From NCBI GenBank assembly GCA_947306315.1, contig CAMZGF010000001.1:1-48105 (forward strand): DNA of 48,105 bases. Direction: 5' to 3'. Positions within the stretch are counted from its first letter, which is position 1. Every line of letters starts with the position of its first letter. The notes beneath the pieces were generated by a model. It had not been told where the DNA came from. It saw only the letters and a list, made by a program, of their open reading frames with translations, and made no database searches. Both the position numbers and the translations under genes were made by a program. The stretch comes from an uncultured Candidatus Saccharibacteria bacterium (GTDB lineage Bacteria; Patescibacteriota; Saccharimonadia; Saccharimonadales; Saccharimonadaceae). Positions 7,817 through 16,289 of the stretch are shown here, one piece after another.

Positions 7817-7900
7817 ATGTCAAAACTTAATACAGAAAATCATATAAAAGGACTAGATAAACTCCAAATAAAGTATATAAAAGTAAAAGTGAATAAGTAA
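7817..7900 (+). CDS. Possible 27-residue lysine-rich small protein
   Basis: ATG at 7817 is preceded at good distance by AGAAAGGAAT and opens 27 codons before TAA. The peptide begins MSKLNTENHIKGLDK and ends in a basic stretch with alternating Lys and hydrophobic residues. No family is recognisable and so short an ORF can occur by chance. The ribosome-binding site and its place in an otherwise empty spacer upstream of a regulator-enzyme fusion are the only support; it could also be the remnant of a larger gene. Confidence 0.25.
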   Translation: MSKLNTENHIKGLDKLQIKYIKVKVNK

Positions 7901-7919
7901 CTATAAAAGTAGAAGTGAA
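7876..7919 (+). repeat. 18-bp direct repeat, offset 26 bp
   Basis: TATAAAAGTAAAAGTGAA at 7876-7893 recurs at 7902-7919 with one change (A to G). The first copy lies in the end of the 27-codon ORF. Could be a recent tandem duplication or a pair of binding sites. Confidence 0.6.
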
Positions 7920-7937
7920 TTTAAAAAATATTCATCC

Positions 7938-7955
7938 TGTGATATAATTATCACA
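7938..7955 (+). promoter_or_regulatory. Inverted-repeat operator overlapping the -10 box of HTH-MurA
   Basis: TGTGATA (7938-7944) and TATCACA (7949-7955) are perfect 7-bp inverted arms around TAAT. The -10 TATAAT is 7943-7948, inside the palindrome. An 18-bp palindrome on the promoter of a gene whose product starts with an XRE helix-turn-helix domain is the expected form of an autoregulatory operator. AAGAGG at 7955-7960 is the ribosome-binding site. Confidence 0.7.
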
Positions 7956-7966
7956 AGAGGATATTT

Positions 7967-9517
7967 ATGAAAAAAGAAGCAACATATCAGCAGGAAATCG
8001 GTCGTGTGATCGAGAGTATGCGCAAAGAAAAAGGGTTAACACAATCCGAACTTGCGAAAAGAATAGGAACTTCTCAATCAGCAATACATCGTATTGAAAA
8101 AGGTGATCAAAACATTTCACTTGAAATGGTTAAGAAGGTTTCAGGTGAGCTAGGCGGACAAATTCTCTCTATTAATGATTCCTCCTCGCAAAGTTATCGC
8201 ATCAATGGCGGTAATACTCTTTCTGGTGAAATCACTATCAATACATCAAAGAACGCGGCCGTTGGCCTTTTATGTGCTTCGTTACTTAATTCTGGAAAAA
8301 CAATTTTGCATCATGTTGCAAGGATTGAAGAGGTTTTTCGCATCATTGAAGTCCTTGAGTCAATTGGTGTGAAATGTAAATGGGTTAATCGTAGAAAAGA
8401 TCTTGAGATTATATCACCGAAAGAATTAAACTTAAAGAACTTGGACGTCGAAGCGGCTCGTAGAACTCGTTCGATTATTATGTTTATGGGTCCGCTTCTT
8501 CACAAGTTCAAAAAATTTGAATTACCTTATGCCGGTGGATGTTCTCTTGGAACAAGAACTGTCGATCCACATCTTCGCGCACTCAGCTCATATGGATTAG
8601 AAATCGATGCAAAAACAAAAGTTGGTTTCTATGAAGCTACTGTCGATCAGAAAAGTCTTAAAGCGAAAGAACTAAAGAGAATTGTCCTGATTGAACGTGG
8701 TGATACTGTGACCGAGAATGTCTTGATGGCAGCAGCCCTTTATCCAGGCAAGACGACAATTATTGGCGCATCTCCAAATTATATGGTACAAGATGTTTGT
8801 TTCTTCCTTGAAAAGCTTGGTGTAAAAATTAAAGGTATTGGTTCAACTACTCTTGAGGTTACTGGTGTAGAAAAAATTGACAAAGAAATTGAATATTGGC
8901 CGAGTGAAGATCCGATTGAATGTATGAGTTTTATTGCTGCTGCGCTTGTGACAAAATCTGAAATAACAATTACGCGTGCTCCAATCGAGTTTCTTGAGAT
9001 TGAGCTTGAGGTCTTAAAGTCGATGAATGCAGAGATAATTGTTAGCGAAGAATATAAATCGAGAAACGAGAAAACTCGTCTTGTCGATTTGACGATTAAA
9101 AAATCGAAGCTAAAAGCGCCTATGGATAAGATTCATCCAATGCCATTCCCAGGACTTAACATTGATAATTTGCCGTTCTTTGGAGTTATTGCTGCGGTTG
9201 CTGAAGGTCGTACTCTCATCCATGACTGGGTCTTTGAGAACCGTGCAATTTATACAAGTTATCTCTCAAACTTAAACGCAAAAGTTGAACTTCTTGACGC
9301 TCATCGTGTATATGTTGAAGGCCCAACAAATTGGCGCCCTGCTGAACTCGTTGCGCCACCGGCTCTTCGCCCAGCAGTTGTGATTTTGATTGCAATGCTT
9401 GCGGCACCTGGCACTTCAATTCTTAGAAATGTATACTCAATTTCGCGTGGTTATCAAGATTTCGCACGTCGTCTAAACCATCTCGGTGCTGATATCCAAC
9501 CATTAGCGGGGATTTAA
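7967..9517 (+). CDS. murA: XRE helix-turn-helix domain fused to MurA-like enolpyruvyl transferase
   Basis: Residues 9-65 form an XRE/Cro helix-turn-helix (EKGLTQSELAKRIGTSQSAI). From about residue 76 the rest is an EPSP-synthase/MurA fold. MurA transfers enolpyruvate from PEP to UDP-GlcNAc, the first committed peptidoglycan step. Active-site positions are kept: Lys95-Asn96 in TSKNAA (E. coli K22-N23), Cys192 in GGCSLGTR (C115), and NIDN and ENR near the C-terminus. MurA is normally about 420 residues; the extra N-terminal about 75 is the DNA-binding domain. A palindrome sits on its promoter, so it may repress itself in response to substrate. The stop codon abuts the convergent pcrA stop. Catalysis is likely but not proven, and a purely regulatory role is possible. 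Confidence 0.88.
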   Translation: MKKEATYQQEIGRVIESMRKEKGLTQSELAKRIGTSQSAIHRIEKGDQNISLEMVKKVSGELGGQILSINDSSSQSYRINGGNTLSGEITINTSKNAAVGLLCASLLNSGKTILHHVARIEEVFRIIEVLESIGVKCKWVNRRKDLEIISPKELNLKNLDVEAARRTRSIIMFMGPLLHKFKKFELPYAGGCSLGTRTVDPHLRALSSYGLEIDAKTKVGFYEATVDQKSLKAKELKRIVLIERGDTVTENVLMAAALYPGKTTIIGASPNYMVQDVCFFLEKLGVKIKGIGSTTLEVTGVEKIDKEIEYWPSEDPIECMSFIAAALVTKSEITITRAPIEFLEIELEVLKSMNAEIIVSEEYKSRNEKTRLVDLTIKKSKLKAPMDKIHPMPFPGLNIDNLPFFGVIAAVAEGRTLIHDWVFENRAIYTSYLSNLNAKVELLDAHRVYVEGPTNWRPAELVAPPALRPAVVILIAMLAAPGTSILRNVYSISRGYQDFARRLNHLGADIQPLAGI

Positions 9518-11590
9518 CTAATATTCAGGAAATGGGTCGCCATCGTCATATTCGATGTCATCCTGCCAGTTATTTGATGATTTTGTTGATGGTTTTTTGT
9601 AGAATCTTGCAAATGGATCAAAAGGTTTCTTCTTTGGATGAGGTGCATATGGGTCAAATTCCTCGTCAACCTCATCGTATTTTTCGTTCGCATATTGCCC
9701 CTCAGTTGCTGAGTATGGATTATATCCGAGTTCAGTTAGAAATCTTGAAGGTAAGTTATAAGCTCTTTGCCCCATCGAAAATCTGCTTGATGCAAAAGTT
9801 AAAAATAGCTTTTCCTTTGCACGTGTCATACCGACATATGCGAGACGGCGTTCCTCTTCGATTGAATCTTCAGAGTCATCGTGTAGAGACGGGAATAAAC
9901 CTTCTTCGAGTCCAACAATGAAAACAACTGGAAATTCAAGACCTTTTGCTGCATGAAGGGTCATGAGTGTCACGGAGTTTCTATCGCTTTCCTCATCAGC
10001 TGAAGACATTAACACTGCCTCGGCAAGAAACTCGTCGAGTGTTTCGAATTCTGATGCGTTGCTTACCATTGCATTGAGGTTTAATGCACGTTCGTCTCCT
10101 GCTGGAGTTCCATCTCTTACTAGTTCAACCAAATTAAATTCTTCGAGCATATTCAATACAATTTCGGAAGGTTCTGTCGTTAAATCTACTGAACGAATAT
10201 ATTTCTGGAGTTTCTCAATGGATGTTTTGGCTCTGCCAGAAGTAATTATAGATAAGTCATCTTCACGTAAGACGTCTACTGATGTTGAGCCTTCCATTGC
10301 CGATAATAATTTTGTGATTGATGACGGTCCAACGCCAGGTAAAACATTCTTACAAACACGTTCGAATGAAACTCTATCACGCGAATTTACGAGTATTTTA
10401 AGGATTGCGAGTGCGTCCTTAATCTCCTTACGATCGTAAAAACGTACGCCGCCAATGATTTTGTAAGGTATCCGCATGTCTAATAACGCCTTTTCGAAAT
10501 TATAAGATTGAGCATTTGTTCGATATAGAATAGCGAAGTCGGAATAATTTCGGTGTTGCGCGAGTGTGGCTATTTTAAAGGCGACGAATTTTGCTTCTGC
10601 GTTTTCGTCCTGCACATTTTTTATATCAACTGGCTCACCATCACCAGCCTCTGTAAATAATGTTTTTTCTGTACGTGTTTTGTTGTAGTTAATAATTTTT
10701 TGAGATGCTTTCAGGATATTTCCAGTCGAGCGATAATTCTGCTCTAGCTTTATAACGGTTGCACCTGGAAAATCACGTTCAAAATTTAAAATATTTGTAA
10801 AATCAGCACCACGCCAAGAATAAATTGACTGCCAATCGTCACCAACGACACAAATATTTCTTTCGGAATTTATAAGACATTTAACAAGTCTGTATTGGAT
10901 ATGGTTCGTGTCTTGGTATTCATCAATCAAAACGTGTTTAAAACGATTGCGCCATTTGTTGCGAATCAACAGGTCTTTTTCGAAAAGATTTGTGACTCGA
11001 AGTATTAAATCATCAAAATCTAGCGCATTCGATTCACGCTTCATTTTTTCGTATAAACGATATACTTTTGCAGTATTCTTCTGATTTGGATATACTGCAG
11101 ATGCTTCATATTCATCAATCGATTCGTCAGAGTTCTTTAAGCTCGATATTATTGATTGTATAGCCTTTGGCTTTAAATATTTATCGTCGATTCCAAGCTC
11201 CTTAAAAGCGCGTTTAATGAGAGATATCTGATCATCCATATCGTAAATTACAAAGTTTTTATCGAGACCAGCAGATTCTGCTTCAATTCTAAGAATTTTT
11301 ACACAGATCGAATGGAAAGTGCCCATGTATGGCATGAATTCTCTTGGTACTTCATCATATTTTTCTGGGTAAAGTAGATTCCAGAGTCTTCCGCGCATTT
11401 CCTTTGCAGCTTTGTTTGTAAAAGTAACCGCTAGAATTTCACGTTCAGAAATGCCAGTTGATAAAAGATTGGCGATACGATGGGTTAAAGTTTTGGTTTT
11501 TCCAGAACCGGCACCAGCCAAAATTAACACTGGTCCTTTCAGTGTTTTAACTGCACGTGCCTGCTCTTTATTTAAACCCTCCGTAAACAT
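9518..11590 (-). CDS. pcrA: UvrD/PcrA-type superfamily 1 DNA helicase
   Basis: A 3'-5' ATP-dependent helicase for repair and recombination. The 690-residue product has all SF1A motifs: Q-motif region GLNKEQARAV, Walker A GAGSGKT (26-32), DEYQDTN (motif II), GDDWQSIYSWRGA (III), EQNYRST (IV), TLHAAKGLEFPVVFIVGLEE (V) and ERRLAYVGMTRAKEKL (VI). The C-terminal tail is rich in Pro, Lys and Asp and is divergent. The ATG at 11590 is chosen because helicase homology begins at once and a TGCTATAAT box ends 6 nt before it; an in-frame start further upstream at 11638 would add 16 residues from the promoter itself. PcrA and UvrD cannot be told apart here. Confidence 0.95.
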   Translation of the reverse strand: MFTEGLNKEQARAVKTLKGPVLILAGAGSGKTKTLTHRIANLLSTGISEREILAVTFTNKAAKEMRGRLWNLLYPEKYDEVPREFMPYMGTFHSICVKILRIEAESAGLDKNFVIYDMDDQISLIKRAFKELGIDDKYLKPKAIQSIISSLKNSDESIDEYEASAVYPNQKNTAKVYRLYEKMKRESNALDFDDLILRVTNLFEKDLLIRNKWRNRFKHVLIDEYQDTNHIQYRLVKCLINSERNICVVGDDWQSIYSWRGADFTNILNFERDFPGATVIKLEQNYRSTGNILKASQKIINYNKTRTEKTLFTEAGDGEPVDIKNVQDENAEAKFVAFKIATLAQHRNYSDFAILYRTNAQSYNFEKALLDMRIPYKIIGGVRFYDRKEIKDALAILKILVNSRDRVSFERVCKNVLPGVGPSSITKLLSAMEGSTSVDVLREDDLSIITSGRAKTSIEKLQKYIRSVDLTTEPSEIVLNMLEEFNLVELVRDGTPAGDERALNLNAMVSNASEFETLDEFLAEAVLMSSADEESDRNSVTLMTLHAAKGLEFPVVFIVGLEEGLFPSLHDDSEDSIEEERRLAYVGMTRAKEKLFLTFASSRFSMGQRAYNLPSRFLTELGYNPYSATEGQYANEKYDEVDEEFDPYAPHPKKKPFDPFARFYKKPSTKSSNNWQDDIEYDDGDPFPEY

Positions 11591-11596
11591 GTAATG

Positions 11597-11602
11597 ATTA
11601 TA
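11597..11602 (-). promoter_or_regulatory. Extended -10 box, leaderless-type, for pcrA
   Basis: On the minus strand TGCTATAAT ends 6 nt before the ATG at 11590, with no ribosome-binding site between. Confidence 0.65.
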
Positions 11603-11609
11603 GCAAATC

Positions 11610-11638
11610 TTGCAAAACTTGTGTATCACTGTTATCAT
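11610..11638 (+). promoter_or_regulatory. Promoter of the DUF348-G5-transglycosylase gene
   Basis: TTGCAA (11610-11615) and TATCAT (11633-11638) are 17 bp apart. The -10 ends 8 nt before the ATG at 11647, so a leaderless or nearly leaderless mRNA is expected. The pcrA promoter faces away only 8 bp from the -35. Confidence 0.5.
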
Positions 11639-11646
11639 GGTTATGT

Positions 11647-12759
11647 ATGAAACTGCGAACTCATACTATTTCTGTATCTAAATTATCTTATGTTTGGATT
11701 TTTGCCGTTGTTGGCTTGCTTTTTGGCTTCTTAATTACAGCAAACCTTTCAAGAATGCACGACTCAAAAGTTTATGCAGAAGAGTATACGGATAACGAAG
11801 ATGCAGAAAATATTACTGATAATCGCTTCGTTACTTTCCACGAAAACGGCGAGAGTTTGACGATTAAAACGGATGCAAAAACCGTCGGTGAAGCAATTTC
11901 TCGCGCAAAAATTAGTCTCGCTGAGTATGATATTACTGACCCAGCTAGAGATGAGAAAATCAATTCTGACAACTACCACATCAATATTTATCGTGCACGA
12001 CCAGTTCTTATTTCAGATGGTGTAATAAAGAAATATATCATGAGTGCAAGCTATGACAAAGAGCAGGTTGCGAAAGATGCGGGATTCACAGTTTATGATG
12101 GCGATAAAATTTTGACAAGAACAAAGGCCCAAAATCTTCTTGAAACTGGCTTAGTTGATGTCTATGAAATAAAACGTAATGGCGGTTCAACTATTACGGT
12201 CGAAGAGAATATTTCCTATGACGAAAAGACTGTTCAAGATAATAACTTAGCTGCTGGTCAACAAGTCGTAAAGCAACTCGGTGAACTTGGCAAAAAAGTT
12301 ACAACTTACAAAGTCCAATTTAAGGATGGAAAGGAAGTTACTCGTATAAAAATCTCTGAAGAAGTTACGAAACAACCAGTTTCTCGTATTACTGCAGTAG
12401 GCACAAAAATTTCAGAGATTGTACCAAACCCAGACAAAGCAACCTGCCAGGCTTGGATGCGTGCCGCTGGAATTTCCGAAAATGATCTAGAAGTTGCATA
12501 TACACTAATTTGGCATGAATCAAAATGTCGATACAATGCAATAAATAGATCTTCTGGTGCATACGGTATTCCGCAATCACTTCCTGGCAATAAAATGGCA
12601 AGTGAAGGCTCAGATTGGCAAACGAATCCGATTACTCAGATTCGCTGGATGATAAAATATGTCAAAAATCGCTACGGTAGCTGGCAAGAAGCTTGGCGCT
12701 TCTGGGGATGTCGTGGACAGTGTCGCAATATAAAAAATAAGACTTCCAACTGGTATTAA
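11647..12759 (+). CDS. Secreted/anchored DUF348-G5-transglycosylase wall-cutting protein (YabE/RpfB-like layout)
   Basis: Likely cleaves peptidoglycan glycan strands outside the membrane. The 370-residue product has an uncleaved-looking N-terminal membrane helix (about 15-33). Two ubiquitin-like DUF348 units follow (around 62-170, with FHENGESLTIKTDAKTVGEA and related TVYDGDKI). A G5 domain spans about 190-265, and a C-terminal lysozyme/SLT-like domain runs from about 270. The putative catalytic Glu is E291 in LIWHESKCRY, followed by SSGAYGIPQSLPG, a pattern of the aggregation-promoting-factor/SLT group. The stop is 1 nt before rsmA. DUF348-G5 wall enzymes beside ksgA are known in Actinobacteria (rpfB-ksgA) and Bacillus (yabE near ksgA), so the pairing is conserved. 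The domain architecture is clear; exact bond specificity is not. Confidence 0.85.
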   Translation: MKLRTHTISVSKLSYVWIFAVVGLLFGFLITANLSRMHDSKVYAEEYTDNEDAENITDNRFVTFHENGESLTIKTDAKTVGEAISRAKISLAEYDITDPARDEKINSDNYHINIYRARPVLISDGVIKKYIMSASYDKEQVAKDAGFTVYDGDKILTRTKAQNLLETGLVDVYEIKRNGGSTITVEENISYDEKTVQDNNLAAGQQVVKQLGELGKKVTTYKVQFKDGKEVTRIKISEEVTKQPVSRITAVGTKISEIVPNPDKATCQAWMRAAGISENDLEVAYTLIWHESKCRYNAINRSSGAYGIPQSLPGNKMASEGSDWQTNPITQIRWMIKYVKNRYGSWQEAWRFWGCRGQCRNIKNKTSNWY

Positions 12760-12760
12760 T

Positions 12761-13546
12761 ATGGCGCTACAGAACAATAAATCGCTTGGACAACACTGGC
12801 TAAAAGATCGCGAGATTCTTGAAGAAATTGCTGATGAAACACTCTTGACTGACAAGGATGATTTGCCTCTTGAAAATCAACCGGTCTGTTTGGAAATTGG
12901 CCCTGGTCTTGGGACCCTAACTAGTAGTCTGCTTAGAAGATTCCCAAAGGTTATTGCAGTTGAATTTGATCCAAAACTGGCACATAATCTTCCAAACTCT
13001 TTTCCTGGGAAAAACCTTGAAGTTATAAACGAAGACTTTTTGAAATACGACCTTTCGACGATGCCGGAAAAATATGTTGTTTCTGGAAATATCCCATACT
13101 ACATTACCAGCCCAATAATCAAGAAATTGCTTGAAGCAAAAAATAAACCAGAAAAAATTGTTTTACTGATTCAGAAAGAGGTAGCTGAGCGTATCCTTGC
13201 GGAGCCAGGGAAACACACATATCTAAGTCTAAGTGTACAAAATTATGCTGAAGTAAAACCAGGTATTGTTGTTCCAAAAGGATTCTTCACTCCGCCCCCA
13301 AAAGTTGATTCTGCTACGATAATTTTGATACCTAGAAAAAAGCCTCTTGTTGGTGAAGATGTTCTGCGTTTTCTAAAACAAGGTTTCAGCAACCCACGAA
13401 AAAAACTTATAAAAAACCTTCCATATGAAAACTTAAAACTCGAACAATCATTTGACGAGTTAATGTTTGATAAAAATATTCGTCCAAGTGATTTATCTCA
13501 TGAACAATGGCAGCAATTGCTTGACAAGATGCCAAAACGCGCTTAA
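12761..13546 (+). CDS. rsmA: 16S rRNA dimethyladenosine transferase RsmA (KsgA)
   Basis: Dimethylates the two adjacent adenines in the 3'-terminal hairpin of 16S rRNA during late 30S assembly. The 261-residue product has the N-terminal LGQHWLKDREIL, SAM motif I LEIGPGLGTLT, the acidic VEFDPKL, the catalytic NIPYYITSP (family NLPYxIS/TxP), and FFTPPPKVDSA leading to the helical C-domain. Length is usual. The ATG at 12761 follows the previous stop by 1 nt; the ribosome-binding site is weak, so translation is probably coupled to the wall-enzyme gene upstream. Confidence 0.96.
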   Translation: MALQNNKSLGQHWLKDREILEEIADETLLTDKDDLPLENQPVCLEIGPGLGTLTSSLLRRFPKVIAVEFDPKLAHNLPNSFPGKNLEVINEDFLKYDLSTMPEKYVVSGNIPYYITSPIIKKLLEAKNKPEKIVLLIQKEVAERILAEPGKHTYLSLSVQNYAEVKPGIVVPKGFFTPPPKVDSATIILIPRKKPLVGEDVLRFLKQGFSNPRKKLIKNLPYENLKLEQSFDELMFDKNIRPSDLSHEQWQQLLDKMPKRA

Positions 13547-13614
13547 AATAAACATAAGGTTTATGCTATCTGTGTGTCCTGAGCACATAAAAGCAAGAAA
13601 TTAGAAAGGAAAAA

Positions 13615-14274
13615 ATGAAAAAGTTAAATACTAGTAAGAAGGGTTTCACGATCATTGAGGTTGTCCTCGTGCTTGCGATTGCGGGTCTTATTTTTATGAT
13701 GGTATTCATCGCTCTCCCTGCACTTCAACGCTCACAACGTGATACTCAACGTAGTAGTGATATTTCACGCGTTCAGACTGCACTTAATCAATATCAGTCT
13801 AATAACCGTGGCGCAATTCCAACAACAGGTAAATATGTCGCTGGCCACGAAAACCCATCATCAACAAAAGTAACAAGTGCAACCGGCACGAAGTCATGGT
13901 CGTATTTCTATGATAATTATCTAATTGTTGACTCTGCAGGTTCACAAGATGTCTTCGCAGATCCAGACGGTAGCTATTACTCTCTCTGGATTGTTGATTG
14001 TAAAGACACTAAGACGACCAGCACCGACACACCATGTGATAACGGTCAACGCTATAATGTAACCTTTGACGAACAAGCACTTGGCTCACTCGAAAGCGCT
14101 GGCGGTATTCAAACCCCAGACAACGATGATACTGGTGCTGAAATGGGTCACTCAATCTCAATCATTACCCACGCAACATGTAAGGGCGAAGTTGCATACT
14201 ACTCAACAGGTGCACGTAAGGTTGCTATCCTCTATAAGAAGGAAAGCGGTGGTACCTTCTGTCTTAATAACTAG
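13615..14274 (+). CDS. Type IV pilin-like protein with prepilin leader
   Basis: The N-terminus is a class III prepilin signal: a basic leader, Gly10, then FTIIEVVLVLAIAGLIF with Glu at position +5 of the mature protein (E15). Prepilin peptidase would cut after Gly10. The hydrophobic helix is followed by an amphipathic segment with repeated Arg/Ser/Gln and a globular domain of about 170 residues. That domain carries four cysteines (in DCKD, DTPCDNG, ATCKG and GTFCLNN), probably two disulfides. No other pilus genes lie nearby. AGAAAGGA precedes the ATG. Saccharibacteria use type IV pili for motility and host attachment; whether this is a major or minor pilin cannot be told. A strong terminator follows. 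Confidence 0.85.
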   Translation: MKKLNTSKKGFTIIEVVLVLAIAGLIFMMVFIALPALQRSQRDTQRSSDISRVQTALNQYQSNNRGAIPTTGKYVAGHENPSSTKVTSATGTKSWSYFYDNYLIVDSAGSQDVFADPDGSYYSLWIVDCKDTKTTSTDTPCDNGQRYNVTFDEQALGSLESAGGIQTPDNDDTGAEMGHSISIITHATCKGEVAYYSTGARKVAILYKKESGGTFCLNN

Positions 14275-14294
14275 TTGAAAACACGCGAAGAACT

Positions 14295-14327
14295 AAAAAG
14301 TACTCCTCAAAAAGGGGTACTTTTTCT
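14295..14327 (+). terminator. Rho-independent terminator after the pilin gene
   Basis: 12-bp stem (14295-14306 with 14314-14325, one G-T wobble) whose right arm ends in TTTTT. Confidence 0.88.
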
Positions 14328-14372
14328 ATGCCTTTTATGGTAGAATATATATTATACTGAATTAGGAGTTCT

Positions 14373-16289
14373 ATGGTTGAAAAAATGAATAAAAATACAA
14401 AAAATTTAAAGAAAAAACCAGGGAATAGCGTCCGTGGGTTCATCTTCTTTTTAATACTGTTTTTATTTGGCTATGCGATGTTTAATAGTATCTTTGGTGG
14501 AAACGTAAAAACTGAAGATGTCGCACTTTCTGACGTGGTTGCACGCGCAAATGATGAAAATGGAAACATTAAAAAAATTACAGTTTCAGGGAATGATCTT
14601 CTTATTACGTTAAAAGATAAAGAGGCTCCAACTCAACATTCTAGAAAAGACTCTTCTGGAACGCTCTACGAACAAGGTCTTAAAAATAATTGTGAAGGCC
14701 TCTCGAACGGTGAACTAAAAAAATGCCAAGAAAAGTATCCAACTATTGAATATGAAGAACCGGTCGACTATAGCGGAATTATCTTCAATATTATTACTCT
14801 TGGCGTCCCAATTCTTATTATCATCCTTTTCTTTAGCTATATGATGCGCCAAGCTCAATCAATGAATAAGGAAAACATGGGCTTCGGTAAGGCAAAGGCA
14901 AAACTTTATGGCCCAGACAAAAAGAAGGTCACGTTTAAAGATGTAGCTGGTAATGAAGCAGCAAAGCAAGATCTTGAAGAAATTGTAGACTTCCTTAAAA
15001 ATCCTAAGAAGTACGAAGTTCTCGGTGCAAAGATTCCACGTGGCGTGCTTCTTGCTGGTGATCCAGGTACTGGTAAAACTTTGATGGCTCGTGCAGTTGC
15101 TGGTGAAGCAAATGTCCCATTCTTTAGCATCTCTGGTTCTGAATTTGCAGAAATGTTTGTCGGTGTCGGTGCAAGCCGTGTTCGCGACCTCTTTAGTAAG
15201 GCAAAGAAAAATGCTCCATCAATCATCTTTATTGATGAGATTGATGCCGTTGCACACAAGCGCGACGCACGTGGTGGTGCTGGTCGTGAAGACGAACAGA
15301 CCTTGAACCAAATCCTCGTCGAAATGGATGGTTTTGATAACGAGTCTGGTGTTATTGTTATGGCTGCAACTAACCGTGTCGATATGCTTGATAAAGCGCT
15401 TCTTCGCCCAGGCCGTTTTGATCGTCACGTTGACGTCGCTCTCCCTGAAAGGAAAGATCGTCTTGCAATTCTTAAAGTTCACTTTAAAAACAAACCTCTT
15501 GACGAAGATGTCGACCTCGACTCATTAGCAGCAAAGACTGCTGGATCTTCTGGTGCAGACCTTGCAAATATTGCAAACGAAGCTGCAATTACTGCCGCTC
15601 GTGAAGGTCATAAGACTATTTCAGCTAATGACGTTACCGAGGCGTTTGAACGTGTAGCTATTGGTCCGAAACGTCAATCAAAAGTCATGAATGATCATGA
15701 AAAGAAACTTACTGCTTACCACGAAGCTGGCCATGCAATTGTTGGCCACGTCCTTCCTGATTCAGATCCAGTTCATAAAGTCACAATTATTCCACGTGGG
15801 CATACCGGTGGTGTAACCTGGTTCCTTCCTCCGGAAGATCGTAGCTACAAAAATATTTATGAGCTCAAAGATATTCTTGCCCGTGCAATGGGTGGACGTA
15901 TCGCTGAAAAAATCATCTTTGGAAAAGATGACGTTACGACCGGAGCAAGTTCGGACCTTAAAAACGTTGCAAGTCTTGCGAAAGAGATGATTATTGAAGA
16001 AGGCATGGGTAACGAGACTCGTAACCTTGTTTTTCCATCTGAAGCAACTGGCTATTACACTATCTCGACAGGTAAGCCATATTCAGAGAAGACTGCTGAA
16101 CTTATTGATAAAGAAATAAAAGCCCTTTCAGATGAAGCAGCAAAACGCGCAGAAATCGTTCTTAAAGCCAATAAAGACGTTTTGGATCGTCTCGCAAACG
16201 CGCTTCTAGAAAAAGAAACTCTCGAGGAAGAGGAACTTCCAGCTCTTCTTAAGGGGACGACACTCCCAGAAGGAGCAAAACTTCACTAA
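14373..16289 (+). CDS. ftsH: ATP-dependent zinc metalloprotease FtsH
   Basis: Membrane-bound AAA+ protease that degrades misfolded membrane proteins and regulators. The 638-residue product has a first membrane helix (about 24-44), an extracytoplasmic domain with two Cys (about 45-130) and a second helix (about 131-152). The AAA module has Walker A GDPGTGKT (about 229-236), Walker B IIFIDEIDA (about 285-293) and the second region of homology with GRFDRHVDV. The zinc protease site is HEAGH (about 450-454), with TTGASSDLKNVASL supplying the third ligand. AGGAG precedes the ATG. The stop overlaps the murJ start (TAATG), so the two are translationally coupled. Confidence 0.97.
   Translation: MVEKMNKNTKNLKKKPGNSVRGFIFFLILFLFGYAMFNSIFGGNVKTEDVALSDVVARANDENGNIKKITVSGNDLLITLKDKEAPTQHSRKDSSGTLYEQGLKNNCEGLSNGELKKCQEKYPTIEYEEPVDYSGIIFNIITLGVPILIIILFFSYMMRQAQSMNKENMGFGKAKAKLYGPDKKKVTFKDVAGNEAAKQDLEEIVDFLKNPKKYEVLGAKIPRGVLLAGDPGTGKTLMARAVAGEANVPFFSISGSEFAEMFVGVGASRVRDLFSKAKKNAPSIIFIDEIDAVAHKRDARGGAGREDEQTLNQILVEMDGFDNESGVIVMAATNRVDMLDKALLRPGRFDRHVDVALPERKDRLAILKVHFKNKPLDEDVDLDSLAAKTAGSSGADLANIANEAAITAAREGHKTISANDVTEAFERVAIGPKRQSKVMNDHEKKLTAYHEAGHAIVGHVLPDSDPVHKVTIIPRGHTGGVTWFLPPEDRSYKNIYELKDILARAMGGRIAEKIIFGKDDVTTGASSDLKNVASLAKEMIIEEGMGNETRNLVFPSEATGYYTISTGKPYSEKTAELIDKEIKALSDEAAKRAEIVLKANKDVLDRLANALLEKETLEEEELPALLKGTTLPEGAKLH

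Larger units (their letters stand above)
7577..7937. other. Gene-poor spacer (about 390 nt) before the HTH-MurA gene
   Basis: No recognisable long gene in either strand. It holds a small stem AAGCC/GGCTT near 7778-7794, a 27-codon ORF at 7817-7900, and an 18-bp direct repeat. It is the longest non-coding gap in the window. I cannot assign an RNA family to it. Confidence 0.5.

Noticed and set aside
9532..10439. Plus-strand open frames opposite pcrA
   Set aside because: They lie antisense to clear helicase motifs and have no ribosome-binding site or family resemblance.
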